From NCBI RefSeq assembly GCF_008831285.2, contig NW_022204895.1, forward strand, positions 1 to 41,886: DNA of 41,886 nt, in the 5' to 3' direction. This DNA comes from Nymphaea colorata (lineage: Eukaryota > Streptophyta > Magnoliopsida > Nymphaeales > Nymphaeaceae). Shown here one piece after another: positions 12,768 through 24,003 of the stretch. Below the pieces are notes generated by a model. That model was not told the origin of the DNA. It saw nothing but the letters and a program-made list of their open reading frames with translations, and ran no database searches. A program made the position numbers and the translations under genes. Numbering within the stretch: the stretch's first letter is position 1; each line of letters begins with the position of its first letter.

Positions 12768-12790
12768 GGACCAGATTAGACCTCTGGTCC
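12768..12790. other. Dyad 3 with compensated arms, reference copy
   Basis: GGACCAGA, spacer TTAGACC, TCTGGTCC: eight perfectly paired bases. Relative to dyads 1 and 2 the left arm has T to C and the right arm A to G at the partner position, so pairing is kept. Confidence 0.8.
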
Positions 12791-12909
12791 ATTTCTTATA
12801 TCCAAATTCGAAATCTAACATCGCATACCAAACAGAATTAGGCTTTTGTTCCAAATCTTCTTACTAAATCCCAACTCTAACATCGTAGATTGGAAGACAT
12901 TAAGAATGC

Positions 12910-13770
12910 GAGTTTTTCTAATTTCTTGTAAATGCTTTTCAAATCCTTTATGAATCTTTGAAATCATTTCAAAATCGTTGCTTTGCATATATAAATGTTT
13001 GAAAGCATTATCTAAGTTTTCCAAAATTTTTGAAATTGAATTCAAAATCTTTTGATTTTCTCAATTTCTTCAACGATCTTCAAATTTTTTTTTTTTTGAT
13101 TCCTTACTTTCTTAAAGATTTGTTAAGTTCTCAAGTTTCTGAATGCACTTTTTCAACTTTCAAGTTTCTAGATTTTACTAAGTCATTAAAAATGAGAGTT
13201 TTTCTAACATCTTGTAAATGATTTTTAAACCCTTTGTGAATCTTTGAAATCAGTTCAAAATTATTGGTTTGCCTATATAAATCTTTGAAACCAATACCTA
13301 TGTTTTCCAAAATTTTCACATTCAATTCAAAATCTTTTGATTTTCTCAATTTCTTCTGCGATCTTCAATTTTTCATTTGGTTTTGATTCCTTATTTTTGT
13401 TAAATATTTGTTAACTTCTCAAGTTTCTAAATGCACTTTTCAACTTTCGAGTTTTTAAATCGTACTGAAGTAAATAAAAATGAGAGTTTTTCTAACATCT
13501 TGTAAATGCTTTTCTAACCCTTTGTGAATCTTTGATATCATTTCAAAATTATTGCTTTGCCTATATAAATAGTTGAATCGATTATCTAATTTTTCGAAAA
13601 ATTTTGTAAATTGAATTCAAAATCTTTTCTTTTTCTTTGAATGTTCTCGATTTCTTCTAAGATTTTAAAATTTATTGGATTTGATTTCTTGCTTTTCCTA
13701 AATCTTTGTTAAATTCAACAGTTTCTAAAAGCACTTTTCAAATTTGAAATTTCTAAATTCGGAAGTCTAA
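12910..13770. repeat. Three ~286-bp AT-rich sub-repeats (reference copy)
   Basis: Three related blocks start at 12,910, 13,196 and 13,484. Each follows the order gagtttttctaa, cttgtaaatg, (ccc)tttgtgaatctttg or similar, ttcaaaat-tgctttg, tatataaat, ttccaaaatttt, aattcaaaat-ctttt, ctttcttaaat, caagtttct, gcacttttcaa. The blocks are clearly homologous but more divergent from each other than units are, so the triplication is older than the array expansion. Confidence 0.9.
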
Positions 13771-13886
13771 AAAACGATTTCAAAGATGTTCTAAACTAAG
13801 GTTTCGTATGGTCAAGTTCAAATCCGCATTCAACGCACCAATCCGACTTCTAAGACTGGATAAGGCTGAACCTGTGATGTTGATCG

Positions 13887-15162
13887 TTGGTCCTAATAAC
13901 AAATCCAACATCTTATGCCGGATCAGATCAGACCTCTGATCTTGCCTTTTGTTTCGAATCCCAAATGCAACGTCCCATACTTGATCAGATCAGACCTCTG
14001 ATCCAAATGTTAGGTCCATCTGTCAAATTCAACACTTTAAATTGGACCAGATTAGACCTCTGGTCCATTTCTTATATCCAAATTCGAAATCTAACATCGC
14101 ATACCAAACAGAATTAGGCTTTTGTTCCAAATCTTCTTACTAAATCCCAACTCTAACATCGTAGATTGGAAGACATTAAGAATGCGAGTTTTTCTAATTT
14201 CTTGTAAATGCTTTTCAAATCCTTTATGAATCTTTGAAATCATTTCAAAATCGTTGCTTTGCATATATAAATGTTTGAAAGCATTATCTAAGTTTTCCAA
14301 AATTTTTGAAATTGAATTCAAAAACTTTTGATTTTCTCAATATCTTGGACGATCTTCAATTCTTTTTTTTTTTGATTCCTTACTTTCTTAAATATTTGTT
14401 AAATTCTCAAGTTTCTGAATGCACTTTTTCAACTTTCAAGTTTCTAGATTTTACTAAGTCATTAAAAATGAGAGTTTTTCTAACATCTTGTAAATGATTT
14501 TTAAACCCTTTGTGAATCTTTGAAATCAGTTCAAAATTATTGGTTTGCCTATATAAATCTTTGAAACCAATACCTATGTTTTCCAAAATTTTCACATTGA
14601 ATTCAAAATCTTTTGATTTTCTCAATTTCTTCTGCGATCTTCAATTTTTCATTTGGTTTTGATTCCTTATTTTTGTTAAATATTTGTTGACTTCTCAAGT
14701 TTCTAAATGCACTTTTCAACTTTCGAGTTTTTAAATCGTACTGAAGTCAACAAAAATGAGAGTTTTTCTAACATCTTGTAAATGCTTTTCTAAGGCTTTG
14801 TGAATCTTTGATATCATTTCAAAATTATTGCTTTGCCTATATAAATAGTTAAATCGATTATCTAATTTTTCGAAAAATTTTGTAAATTGAATTCAAAATC
14901 TTTTCTTTTTCTTTGAATGTTCTCGATTTCTTCTAAGATTTTAAAATTTATTGGATTTGATTTCTTGCTTTTCCTAAATCTTTGTTAAATTCAACAGTTT
15001 CTAAAAGCACTTTTCAAATTTGAAATTTCTAAATTCGGAAGTCTGAAAAACGATTTCAAAGATGTTCTAAACTAAGGTTTCGTATGGTCAAGTTCAAATC
15101 CGCATTCAACGCACCAATCCGACTTCTAAGACTGGATAAGGCTGAACCTGTGATGTTGATCG
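13887..15162. repeat. Unit 11, type B-prime, 1,276 bp
   Basis: Marks are cacattgaattc near 14,593, ttgttgacttc near 14,686, gtcaacaaaaatg near 14,747, taaggctttg and agttaaatcg. This set recurs in units 14 and 16. A private change, agtctgaaaaacg, lies near 15,041. Confidence 0.93.
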
Positions 15163-16438
15163 TTGGTCCTAATAACAAATCCAACATCTTATGCCGGATC
15201 AGATCAGACCTCTGATCTTGCCTTTTGTTTCGAATCCCAAATGCAACGTCCCATACTTGATCAGATCAGACCTCTGATCCAAATGTTAGGTCCATCTGTC
15301 AAATTCAACACTTTAAATTGGACCAGATTAGACCTCTGGTCCATTTCTTATATCCAAATTCGAAATCTAACATCGCATACCAAACAGAATTAGGCTTTTG
15401 TTCCAAATCTTCTTACTAAATCCCAACTCTAACATCGTAGATTGGAAGACATTAAGAATGCGAGTTTTTCTAATTTCTTGTAAATGCTTTTCAAATCCTT
15501 TATGAATCTTTGAAATCATTTCAAAATCGTTGCTTTGCATATATAAATGTTTGAAAGCATTATCTAAGTTTTCCAAAATTTTTGAAATTGAATTCAAAAT
15601 CTTTTGATTTTCTCAATTTCTTCAACGATCTTCAAATTTTTTTTTTTTTGATTCCTTACTTTCTTAAAGATTTGTTAAGTTCTCAAGTTTCTGAATGCAC
15701 TTTTTCAACTTTCAAGTTTCTAGATTTTACTAAGTCATTAAAAATGAGAGTTTTTCTAACATCTTGTAAATGATTTTTAAACCCTTTGTGAATCTTTGAA
15801 ATCAGTTCAAAATTATTGGTTTGCCTATATAAATCTTTGAAACCAATACCTATGTTTTCCAAAATTTTCACATTCAATTCAAAATCTTTTGATTTTCTCA
15901 ATTTCTTCTGCGATCTTCAATTTTTCATTTGGTTTTGATTCCTTATTTTTGTTAAATATTTGTTAACTTCTCAAGTTTCTAAATGCACTTTTCAACTTTC
16001 GAGTTTTTAAATCGTACTGAAGTAAATAAAAATGAGAGTTTTTCTAACATCTTGTAAATGCTTTTCTAACCCTTTGTGAATCTTTGATATCATTTCAAAA
16101 TTATTGCTTTGCCTATATAAATAGTTGAATCGATTATCTAATTTTTCGAAAAATTTTGTAAATTGAATTCAAAATCTTTTCTTTTTCTTTGAATGTTCTC
16201 GATTTCTTCTAAGATTTTAAAATTTATTGGATTTGATTTCTTGCTTTTCCTAAATCTTTGTTAAATTCAACAGTTTCTAAAAGCACTTTTCAAATTTGAA
16301 ATTTCTAAATTCGGAAGTCTAAAAAACGATTTCAAAGATGTTCTAAACTAAGGTTTCGTATGGTCAAGTTCAAATCCGCATTCAACGCACCAATCCGACT
16401 TCTAAGACTGGATAAGGCTGAACCTGTGATGTTGATCG
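15163..16438. repeat. Unit 12, type A, 1,276 bp
   Basis: I found no difference from unit 10 by eye, including the 13-base T tract. Confidence 0.93.
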
Positions 16439-17685
16439 TTGGTCCTAATAACAAATCCAACATCTTATGCCGGATCAGATCAGACCTCTGATCTTGCCTT
16501 TTGTTTCGAATCCCAAATGCAACGTCCCATACTTGATCAGATCAGACCTCTGATCCAAATGTTAGGTCCATCTGTCAAATTCAACACTTTAAATTGGACC
16601 AGATTAGACCTCTGGTCCATTTCTTATATCCAAATTCGAAATCTAACATCGCATACCAAACAGAATTAGGCTTTTGTTCCAAATCTTCTTACTAAATCCC
16701 AACTCTAACATCGTAGATTGGAAGACATTAAGAATGCGAGTTTTTCTAATTTCTTGTAAATGCTTTTCAAATCCTTTATGAATCTTTGAAATCATTTCAA
16801 AATCGTTGCTTTGCATATATAAACGTTTGAAAGCATTATCTAAGTTTTCCAAAATTTTTGAAATTGAATTCAAAAACTTTTGATTTTCTCAATATCTTGG
16901 ACGATCTTCAATTCTTTTTTTTTTTGATTCCTTACTTTCTTAAATATTTGTTAAATTCTCAAGTTTCTAGATTTTACTAAGTCATTAAAAATGAGAGTTT
17001 TTCTAACATCTTGTAAATGATTTTTAAACCCTTTGTGAATCTTTGAAATCAGTTCAAAATTATTGGTTTGCCTATATAAATCTTTGAAACCAATACCTAT
17101 GTTTTCCAAAATTTTCACATTCAATTCAAAATCTTTTGATTTTCTCAATTTCTTCTGCGATCTTCAATTTTTCATTTGGTTTTGATTCCTTATTTTTGTT
17201 AAATATTTGTTAACTTCTCAAGTTTCTAAATGCATTTTTCAACTTTCGAGTTTTTAAATCGTACTGAAGTAAATAAAAATGAGAGTTTTTCTAACATCTT
17301 GTAAATGCTTTTCTAACCCTTTGTGAATCTTTGATATCATTTCAAAATTATTGCTTTGCCTATATAAATAGTTGAATCGATTATCTAATTTTTCGAAAAA
17401 TTTTGTAAATTGAATTCAAAATCTTTTCTTTTTCTTTGAATGTTCTCGATTTCTTCTAAGATTTTAAAATTTATTGGATTTGATTTCTTGCTTTTCCTAA
17501 ATCTTTGTTAAATTCAACAGTTTCTAAAAGCACTTTTCAAATTTGAAATTTCTAAATTCGGAAGTCTAAAAAACGATTTCAAAGATGTTCTAAACTAAGG
17601 TTTCGTATGGTCAAGTTCAAATCCGCATTCAACGCACCAATCCGACTTCTAAGACTGGATAAGGCTGAACCTGTGATGTTGATCG
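16439..17685. repeat. Unit 13, type B, 29-bp deletion, tataaacg
   Basis: It is 1,247 bp long and is the first half of the duplicated dimer. The deletion joins caagtttct directly to agatttt near 16,961-16,972. Confidence 0.93.
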
Positions 17686-18959
17686 TTGGTCCTAATAACA
17701 AATCCAACATCTTATGCCGGATCAGATCAGACCTCTGATCTTGCCTTTTGTTTCGAATCCCAAATGCAACGTCCCATACTTGATCAGATCAGACCTCTGA
17801 TCCAAATGTTAGGTCCATCTGTCAAATTCAACACTTTAAATTGGACCAGATTAGACCTCTGGTCCATTTCTTATATCCAAATTCGAAATCTAACATCGCA
17901 TACCAAACAGAATTAGGCTTTTGTTCCAAATCTTCTTACTAAATCCCAACTCTAACATCGTAGATTGGAAGACATTAAGAATGCGAGTTTTTCTAATTTC
18001 TTGTAAATGCATTTCAAATCCTTTATGAATCTTTGAAATCATTTCAAAATCGTTGCTTTGCATATATAAATGTTTGAAAGCATTATCTAAGTTTTCCAAA
18101 ATTTTTGAAATTGAATTCAAAAACTTTTGATTTTCTCAATATCTTGGACGATCTTCAATTCTTTTTTTTTTGATTCCTTACTTTCTTAAATATTTGTTAA
18201 ATTCTCAAGTTTCTGAATGCACTTTTTCAACTTTCAAGTTTCTAGATTTTACTAAGTCATTAAAAATGAGAGTTTTTCTAACATCTTGTAAATGATTTTT
18301 AAACCCTTTGTGAATCTTTGAAATCAGTTCAAAATTATTGGTTTGCCTATATAAATCTTTGAAACCAATACCTATGTTTTCCAAAATTTTCACATTGAAT
18401 TCAAAATCTTTTGATTTTCTCAATTTCTTCTGCGATCTTCAATTTTTCATTTGGTTTTGATTCCTTATTTTGTTAAATATTTGTTGACTTCTCAAGTTTC
18501 TAAATGCACTTTTCAACTTTCGAGTTTTTAAATCGTACTGAAGTCAACAAAAATGAGAGTTTTTCTAACATCTTGTAAATGCTTTTCTAAGGCTTTGTGA
18601 ATCTTTGATATCATTTCAAAATTATTGCTTTGCCTATATAAATAGTTAAATCGATTATCTAATTTTTCGAAAAATTTTGTAAATTGAATTCAAAATCTTT
18701 TCTTTTTCTTTGAATGTTCTCGATTTCTTCTAAGATTTTAAAATTTATTGGATTTGATTTCTTGCTTTTCCTAAATCTTTGTTAAATTCAACAGTTTCTA
18801 AAAGCACTTTTCAAATTTGAAATTTCTAAATTCGGAAGTCTAAAAAACGATTTCAAAGATGTTCTAAACTAAGGTTTCGTATGGTCAAGTTCAAATCCGC
18901 ATTCAACGCACCAATCCGACTTCTAAGACTGGATAAGGCTGAACCTGTGATGTTGATCG
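17686..18959. repeat. Unit 14, type B-prime with atgcatttc
   Basis: It is 1,274 bp long. It carries the unit 11 marks plus atgcatttcaaatcc near 18,007 (other units have atgcttttc), shared only with unit 16. Confidence 0.93.
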
Positions 18960-20206
18960 TTGGTCCTAATAACAAATCCAACATCTTATGCCGGATCAGA
19001 TCAGACCTCTGATCTTGCCTTTTGTTTCGAATCCCAAATGCAACGTCCCATACTTGATCAGATCAGACCTCTGATCCAAATGTTAGGTCCATCTGTCAAA
19101 TTCAACACTTTAAATTGGACCAGATTAGACCTCTGGTCCATTTCTTATATCCAAATTCGAAATCTAACATCGCATACCAAACAGAATTAGGCTTTTGTTC
19201 CAAATCTTCTTACTAAATCCCAACTCTAACATCGTAGATTGGAAGACATTAAGAATGCGAGTTTTTCTAATTTCTTGTAAATGCTTTTCAAATCCTTTAT
19301 GAATCTTTGAAATCATTTCAAAATCGTTGCTTTGCATATATAAACGTTTGAAAGCATTATCTAAGTTTTCCAAAATTTTTGAAATTGAATTCAAAAACTT
19401 TTGATTTTCTCAATATCTTGGACGATCTTCAATTCTTTTTTTTTTTGATTCCTTACTTTCTTAAATATTTGTTAAATTCTCAAGTTTCTAGATTTTACTA
19501 AGTCATTAAAAATGAGAGTTTTTCTAACATCTTGTAAATGATTTTTAAACCCTTTGTGAATCTTTGAAATCAGTTCAAAATTATTGGTTTGCCTATATAA
19601 ATCTTTGAAACCAATACCTATGTTTTCCAAAATTTTCACATTCAATTCAAAATCTTTTGATTTTCTCAATTTCTTCTGCGATCTTCAATTTTTCATTTGG
19701 TTTTGATTCCTTATTTTTGTTAAATATTTGTTAACTTCTCAAGTTTCTAAATGCATTTTTCAACTTTCGAGTTTTTAAATCGTACTGAAGTAAATAAAAA
19801 TGAGAGTTTTTCTAACATCTTGTAAATGCTTTTCTAACCCTTTGTGAATCTTTGATATCATTTCAAAATTATTGCTTTGCCTATATAAATAGTTGAATCG
19901 ATTATCTAATTTTTCGAAAAATTTTGTAAATTGAATTCAAAATCTTTTCTTTTTCTTTGAATGTTCTCGATTTCTTCTAAGATTTTAAAATTTATTGGAT
20001 TTGATTTCTTGCTTTTCCTAAATCTTTGTTAAATTCAACAGTTTCTAAAAGCACTTTTCAAATTTGAAATTTCTAAATTCGGAAGTCTAAAAAACGATTT
20101 CAAAGATGTTCTAAACTAAGGTTTCGTATGGTCAAGTTCAAATCCGCATTCAACGCACCAATCCGACTTCTAAGACTGGATAAGGCTGAACCTGTGATGT
20201 TGATCG
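18960..20206. repeat. Unit 15, copy of unit 13
   Basis: It is 1,247 bp long and matches unit 13 throughout by eye, including tataaacg near 19,340 and the 29-bp deletion. Confidence 0.93.
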
Positions 20207-21481
20207 TTGGTCCTAATAACAAATCCAACATCTTATGCCGGATCAGATCAGACCTCTGATCTTGCCTTTTGTTTCGAATCCCAAATGCAACGTCCCATAC
20301 TTGATCAGATCAGACCTCTGATCCAAATGTTAGGTCCATCTGTCAAATTCAACACTTTAAATTGGACCAGATTAGACCTCTGGTCCATTTCTTATATCCA
20401 AATTCGAAATCTAACATCGCATACCAAACAGAATTAGGCTTTTGTTCCAAATCTTCTTACTAAATCCCAACTCTAACATCGTAGATTGGAAGACATTAAG
20501 AATGCGAGTTTTTCTAATTTCTTGTAAATGCATTTCAAATCCTTTATGAATCTTTGAAATCATTTCAAAATCGTTGCTTTGCATATATAAATGTTTGAAA
20601 GCATTATCTAAGTTTTCCAAAATTTTTGAAATTGAATTCAAAAACTTTTGATTTTCTCAATATCTTGGACGATCTTCAATTCTTTTTTTTTTGATTCCTT
20701 ACTTTCTTAAATATTTGTTAAATTCTCAAGTTTCTGAATGCACTTTTTCAACTTTCAAGTTTCTAGATTTTACTAAGTCATTAAAAATGAGAGTTTTTCT
20801 AACATCTTGTAAATGATTTTTAAACCCTTTGTGAATCTTTGAAATCAGTTCAAAATTATTGGTTTGCCTATATAAATCTTTGAAACCAATACCTATGTTT
20901 TCCAAAATTTTCACATTGAATTCAAAATCTTTTGATTTTCTCAATTTCTTCTGCGATCTTCAATTTTTCATTTGGTTTTGATTCCTTATTTTTGTTAAAT
21001 ATTTGTTGACTTCTCAAGTTTCTAAATGCACTTTTCAACTTTCGAGTTTTTAAATCGTACTGAAGTCAACAAAAATGAGAGTTTTTCTAACATCTTGTAA
21101 ATGCTTTTCTAAGGCTTTGTGAATCTTTGATATCATTTCAAAATTATTGCTTTGCCTATATAAATAGTTAAATCGATTATCTAATTTTTCGAAAAATTTT
21201 GTAAATTGAATTCAAAATCTTTTCTTTTTCTTTGAATGTTCTCGATTTCTTCTAAGATTTTAAAATTTATTGGATTTGATTTCTTGCTTTTCCTAAATCT
21301 TTGTTAAATTCAACAGTTTCTAAAAGCACTTTTCAAATTTGAAATTTCTAAATTCGGAAGTCTAAAAAACGATTTCAAAGATGTTCTAAACTAAGGTTTC
21401 GTATGGTCAAGTTCAAATCCGCATTCAACGCACCAATCCGACTTCTAAGACTGGATAAGGCTGAACCTGTGATGTTGATCG
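20207..21481. repeat. Unit 16, copy of unit 14
   Basis: It is 1,275 bp long. It differs from unit 14 by one T near 20,986 (ccttatttttg against ccttattttg at 18,466). Confidence 0.93.
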
Positions 21482-22756
21482 TTGGTCCTAATAACAAATC
21501 CAACATCTTATGCCGGATCAGATCAGACCTCTGATCTTGCCTTTTGTTTCGAATCCCAAATGCAACGTCCCATACTTGATCAGATCAGACCTCTGATCCA
21601 AATGTTAGGTCCATCTGTCAAATTCAACACTTTAAATTGGACCAGATTAGACCTCTGGTCCATTTCTTATATCCAAATTCGAAATCTAACATCGCATACC
21701 AAACAGAATTAGGCTTTTGTTCCAAATCTTCTTACTAAATCCCAACTCTAACATCGTAGATTGGAAGACATTAAGAATGCGAGTTTTTCTAATTTCTTGT
21801 AAATGCTTTTCAAATCCTTTATGAATCTTTGAAATCATTTCAAAATCGTTGCTTTGCATATATAAATGTTTGAAAGCATTATCTAAGTTTTCCAAAATTT
21901 TTGAAATTGAATTCAAAATCTTTTGATTTTCTCAATTTCTTCAACGATCTTCAAATTTTTTTTTTTTGATTCCTTACTTTCTTAAAGATTTGTTAAGTTC
22001 TCAAGTTTCTGAATGCACTTTTTCAACTTTCAAGTTTCTAGATTTTACTAAGTCATTAAAAATGAGAGTTTTTCTAACATCTTGTAAATGATTTTTAAAC
22101 CCTTTGTGAATCTTTGAAATCAGTTCAAAATTATTGGTTTGCCTATATAAATCTTTGAAACCAATACCTATGTTTTCCAAAATTTTCACATTCAATTCAA
22201 AATCTTTTGATTTTCTCAATTTCTTCTGCGATCTTCAATTTTTCATTTGGTTTTGATTCCTTATTTTTGTTAAATATTTGTTAACTTCTCAAGTTTCTAA
22301 ATGCACTTTTCAACTTTCGAGTTTTTAAATCGTACTGAAGTAAATAAAAATGAGAGTTTTTCTAACATCTTGTAAATGCTTTTCTAACCCTTTGTGAATC
22401 TTTGATATCATTTCAAAATTATTGCTTTGCCTATATAAATAGTTGAATCGATTATCTAATTTTTCGAAAAATTTTGTAAATTGAATTCAAAATCTTTTCT
22501 TTTTCTTTGAATGTTCTCGATTTCTTCTAAGATTTTAAAATTTATTGGATTTGATTTCTTGCTTTTCCTAAATCTTTGTTAAATTCAACAGTTTCTAAAA
22601 GCACTTTTCAAATTTGAAATTTCTAAATTCGGAAGTCTAAAAAACGATTTCAAAGATGTTCTAAACTAAGGTTTCGTATGGTCAAGTTCAAATCCGCATT
22701 CAACGCACCAATCCGACTTCTAAGACTGGATAAGGCTGAACCTGTGATGTTGATCG
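21482..22756. repeat. Unit 17, type A, 1,275 bp
   Basis: It is like units 10 and 12 with one T fewer in the tract near 21,956-21,967. Confidence 0.93.
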
Positions 22757-24003
22757 TTGGTCCTAATAACAAATCCAACATCTTATGCCGGATCAGATCA
22801 GACCTCTGATCTTGCCTTTTGTTTCGAATCCCAAATGCAACGTCCCATACTTGATCAGATCAGACCTCTGATCCAAATGTTAGGTCCATCTGTCAAATTC
22901 AACACTTTAAATTGGACCAGATTAGACCTCTGGTCCATTTCTTATATCCAAATTCGAAATCTAACATCGCATACCAAACAGAATTAGGCTTTTGTTCCAA
23001 ATCTTCTTACTAAATCCCAACTCTAACATCGTAGATTGGAAGACATTAAGAATGCGAGTTTTTCTAATTTCTTGTAAATGCTTTTCAAATCCTTTATGAA
23101 TCTTTGAAATCATTTCAAAATCGTTGCTTTGCATATATAAATGTTTGAAAGCATTATCTAAGTTTTCCAAAATTTTTGAAATTGAATTCAAAAACTTTTG
23201 ATTTTCTCAATATCTTGGACGATCTTCAATTCTTTTTTTTTTTGATTCCTTACTTTCTTAAATATTTGTTAAATTCTCAAGTTTCTAGATTTTACTAAGT
23301 CATTAAAAATGGGAGTTTTTCTAACATCTTGTAAATGATTTTTAAACCCTTTGTGAATCTTTGAAATCAGTTCAAAATTATTGGTTTGCCTATATAAATC
23401 TTTGAAACCAATACCTATGTTTTCCAAAATTTTCACATTCAATTCAAAATCTTTTGATTTTCTCAATTTCTTCTGCGATCTTCAATTTTTCATTTGGTTT
23501 TGATTCCTTATTTTTGTTAAATATTTGTTAACTTCTCAAGTTTCTAAATGCACTTTTCAACTTTCGAGTTTTTAAATCGTACTGAAGTAAATAAAAATGA
23601 GAGTTTTTCTAACATCTTGTAAATGCTTTTCTAACGCTTTGTGAATCTTTGATATCATTTCAAAATTATTGCTTTGCCTATATAAATAGTTAAATCGATT
23701 ATCTAATTTTTCGAAAAATTTTGTAAATTGAATTCAAAATCTTTTCTTTTTCTTTGAATGTTCTCGATTTCTTCTAAGATTTTAAAATTTATTGGATTTG
23801 ATTTCTTGCTTTTCCTAAATCTTTGTTAAATTCAACAGTTTCTAAAAGCACTTTTCAAATTTGAAATTTCTAAATTCGGAAGTCTAAAAAACGATTTCAA
23901 AGATGTTCTAAACTAAGGTTTCGTATGGTCAAGTTCAAATCCGCATTCAACGCACCAATCCGACTTCTAAGACTGGATAAGGCTGAACCTGTGATGTTGA
24001 TCG
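22757..24003. repeat. Unit 18, type B, 29-bp deletion, atgggag
   Basis: It is 1,247 bp long. The marks aaaatgggag near 23,308, aacgctttg and agttaaatcg are shared with unit 21. Confidence 0.93.

Larger units (their letters stand above)
12583..12852. repeat. Five 62-bp repeats inside the module (reference copy)
   Basis: Copies start at 12,583 (degenerate), 12,645, 12,707, 12,769 and 12,831 (degenerate), at an exact 62-bp spacing. The shared core is gat-aga-cagacctctgatc-like and is followed by aaatccaacatc-like sequence. The first copy matches the second at about 16 of 24 core positions; the fifth matches the fourth at about 14 of 22. Confidence 0.85.
12611..13886. repeat. Unit 10, type A reference monomer, 1,276 bp
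   Basis: This serves as a reference copy. Sub-repeats begin at gagttttt 12,910, 13,196 and 13,484, and the module runs from about 13,771 into the next unit. TATA-like motifs sit at 12,988, 13,274 and 13,562. The T tract in the first sub-repeat is 13 long. The two caagtttct copies that flank the recurrent 29-bp deletion are at 13,132 and 13,161. Confidence 0.95.
16439..21481. repeat. Duplicated 2.52-kb dimer (units 13-14 and 15-16)
   Basis: Segments 16,439-18,959 (2,521 bp) and 18,960-21,481 (2,522 bp) share all rare marks: tataaacg, the 29-bp deletion, atgcatttc, cacattgaattc, gttgacttc and taaggctttg. The only difference I see is one T. This is a recent tandem duplication of a two-unit block, or an assembly artefact. 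Confidence 0.88.

Noticed and set aside
12611-12841. A 76-codon plus-strand open frame repeated in about 20 units (also at 13,887, 15,163, 16,439 and so on)
   Set aside because: It starts with TTG rather than ATG, its identity among units follows from DNA homogenisation, and edge units break or shift it. No domain is recognisable.
12815-13045. A 76-codon minus-strand open frame (…KILENLDNAFKHLYMQSNDFEMISKIHKG…) and its 65-72-codon relatives such as 13,131-13,349
   Set aside because: Both start with TTG. They are similar to each other only because the ~286-bp sub-repeats are homologous. The low-complexity AT-rich composition explains the long frames.
12971-13110. T-rich tracts (T8-T13) in each first sub-repeat as poly(A) tails of inserted SINEs or processed genes
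   Set aside because: The tract sits at the same place in every unit, has no flanking target duplication and is simply part of the monomer, with slippage in length.
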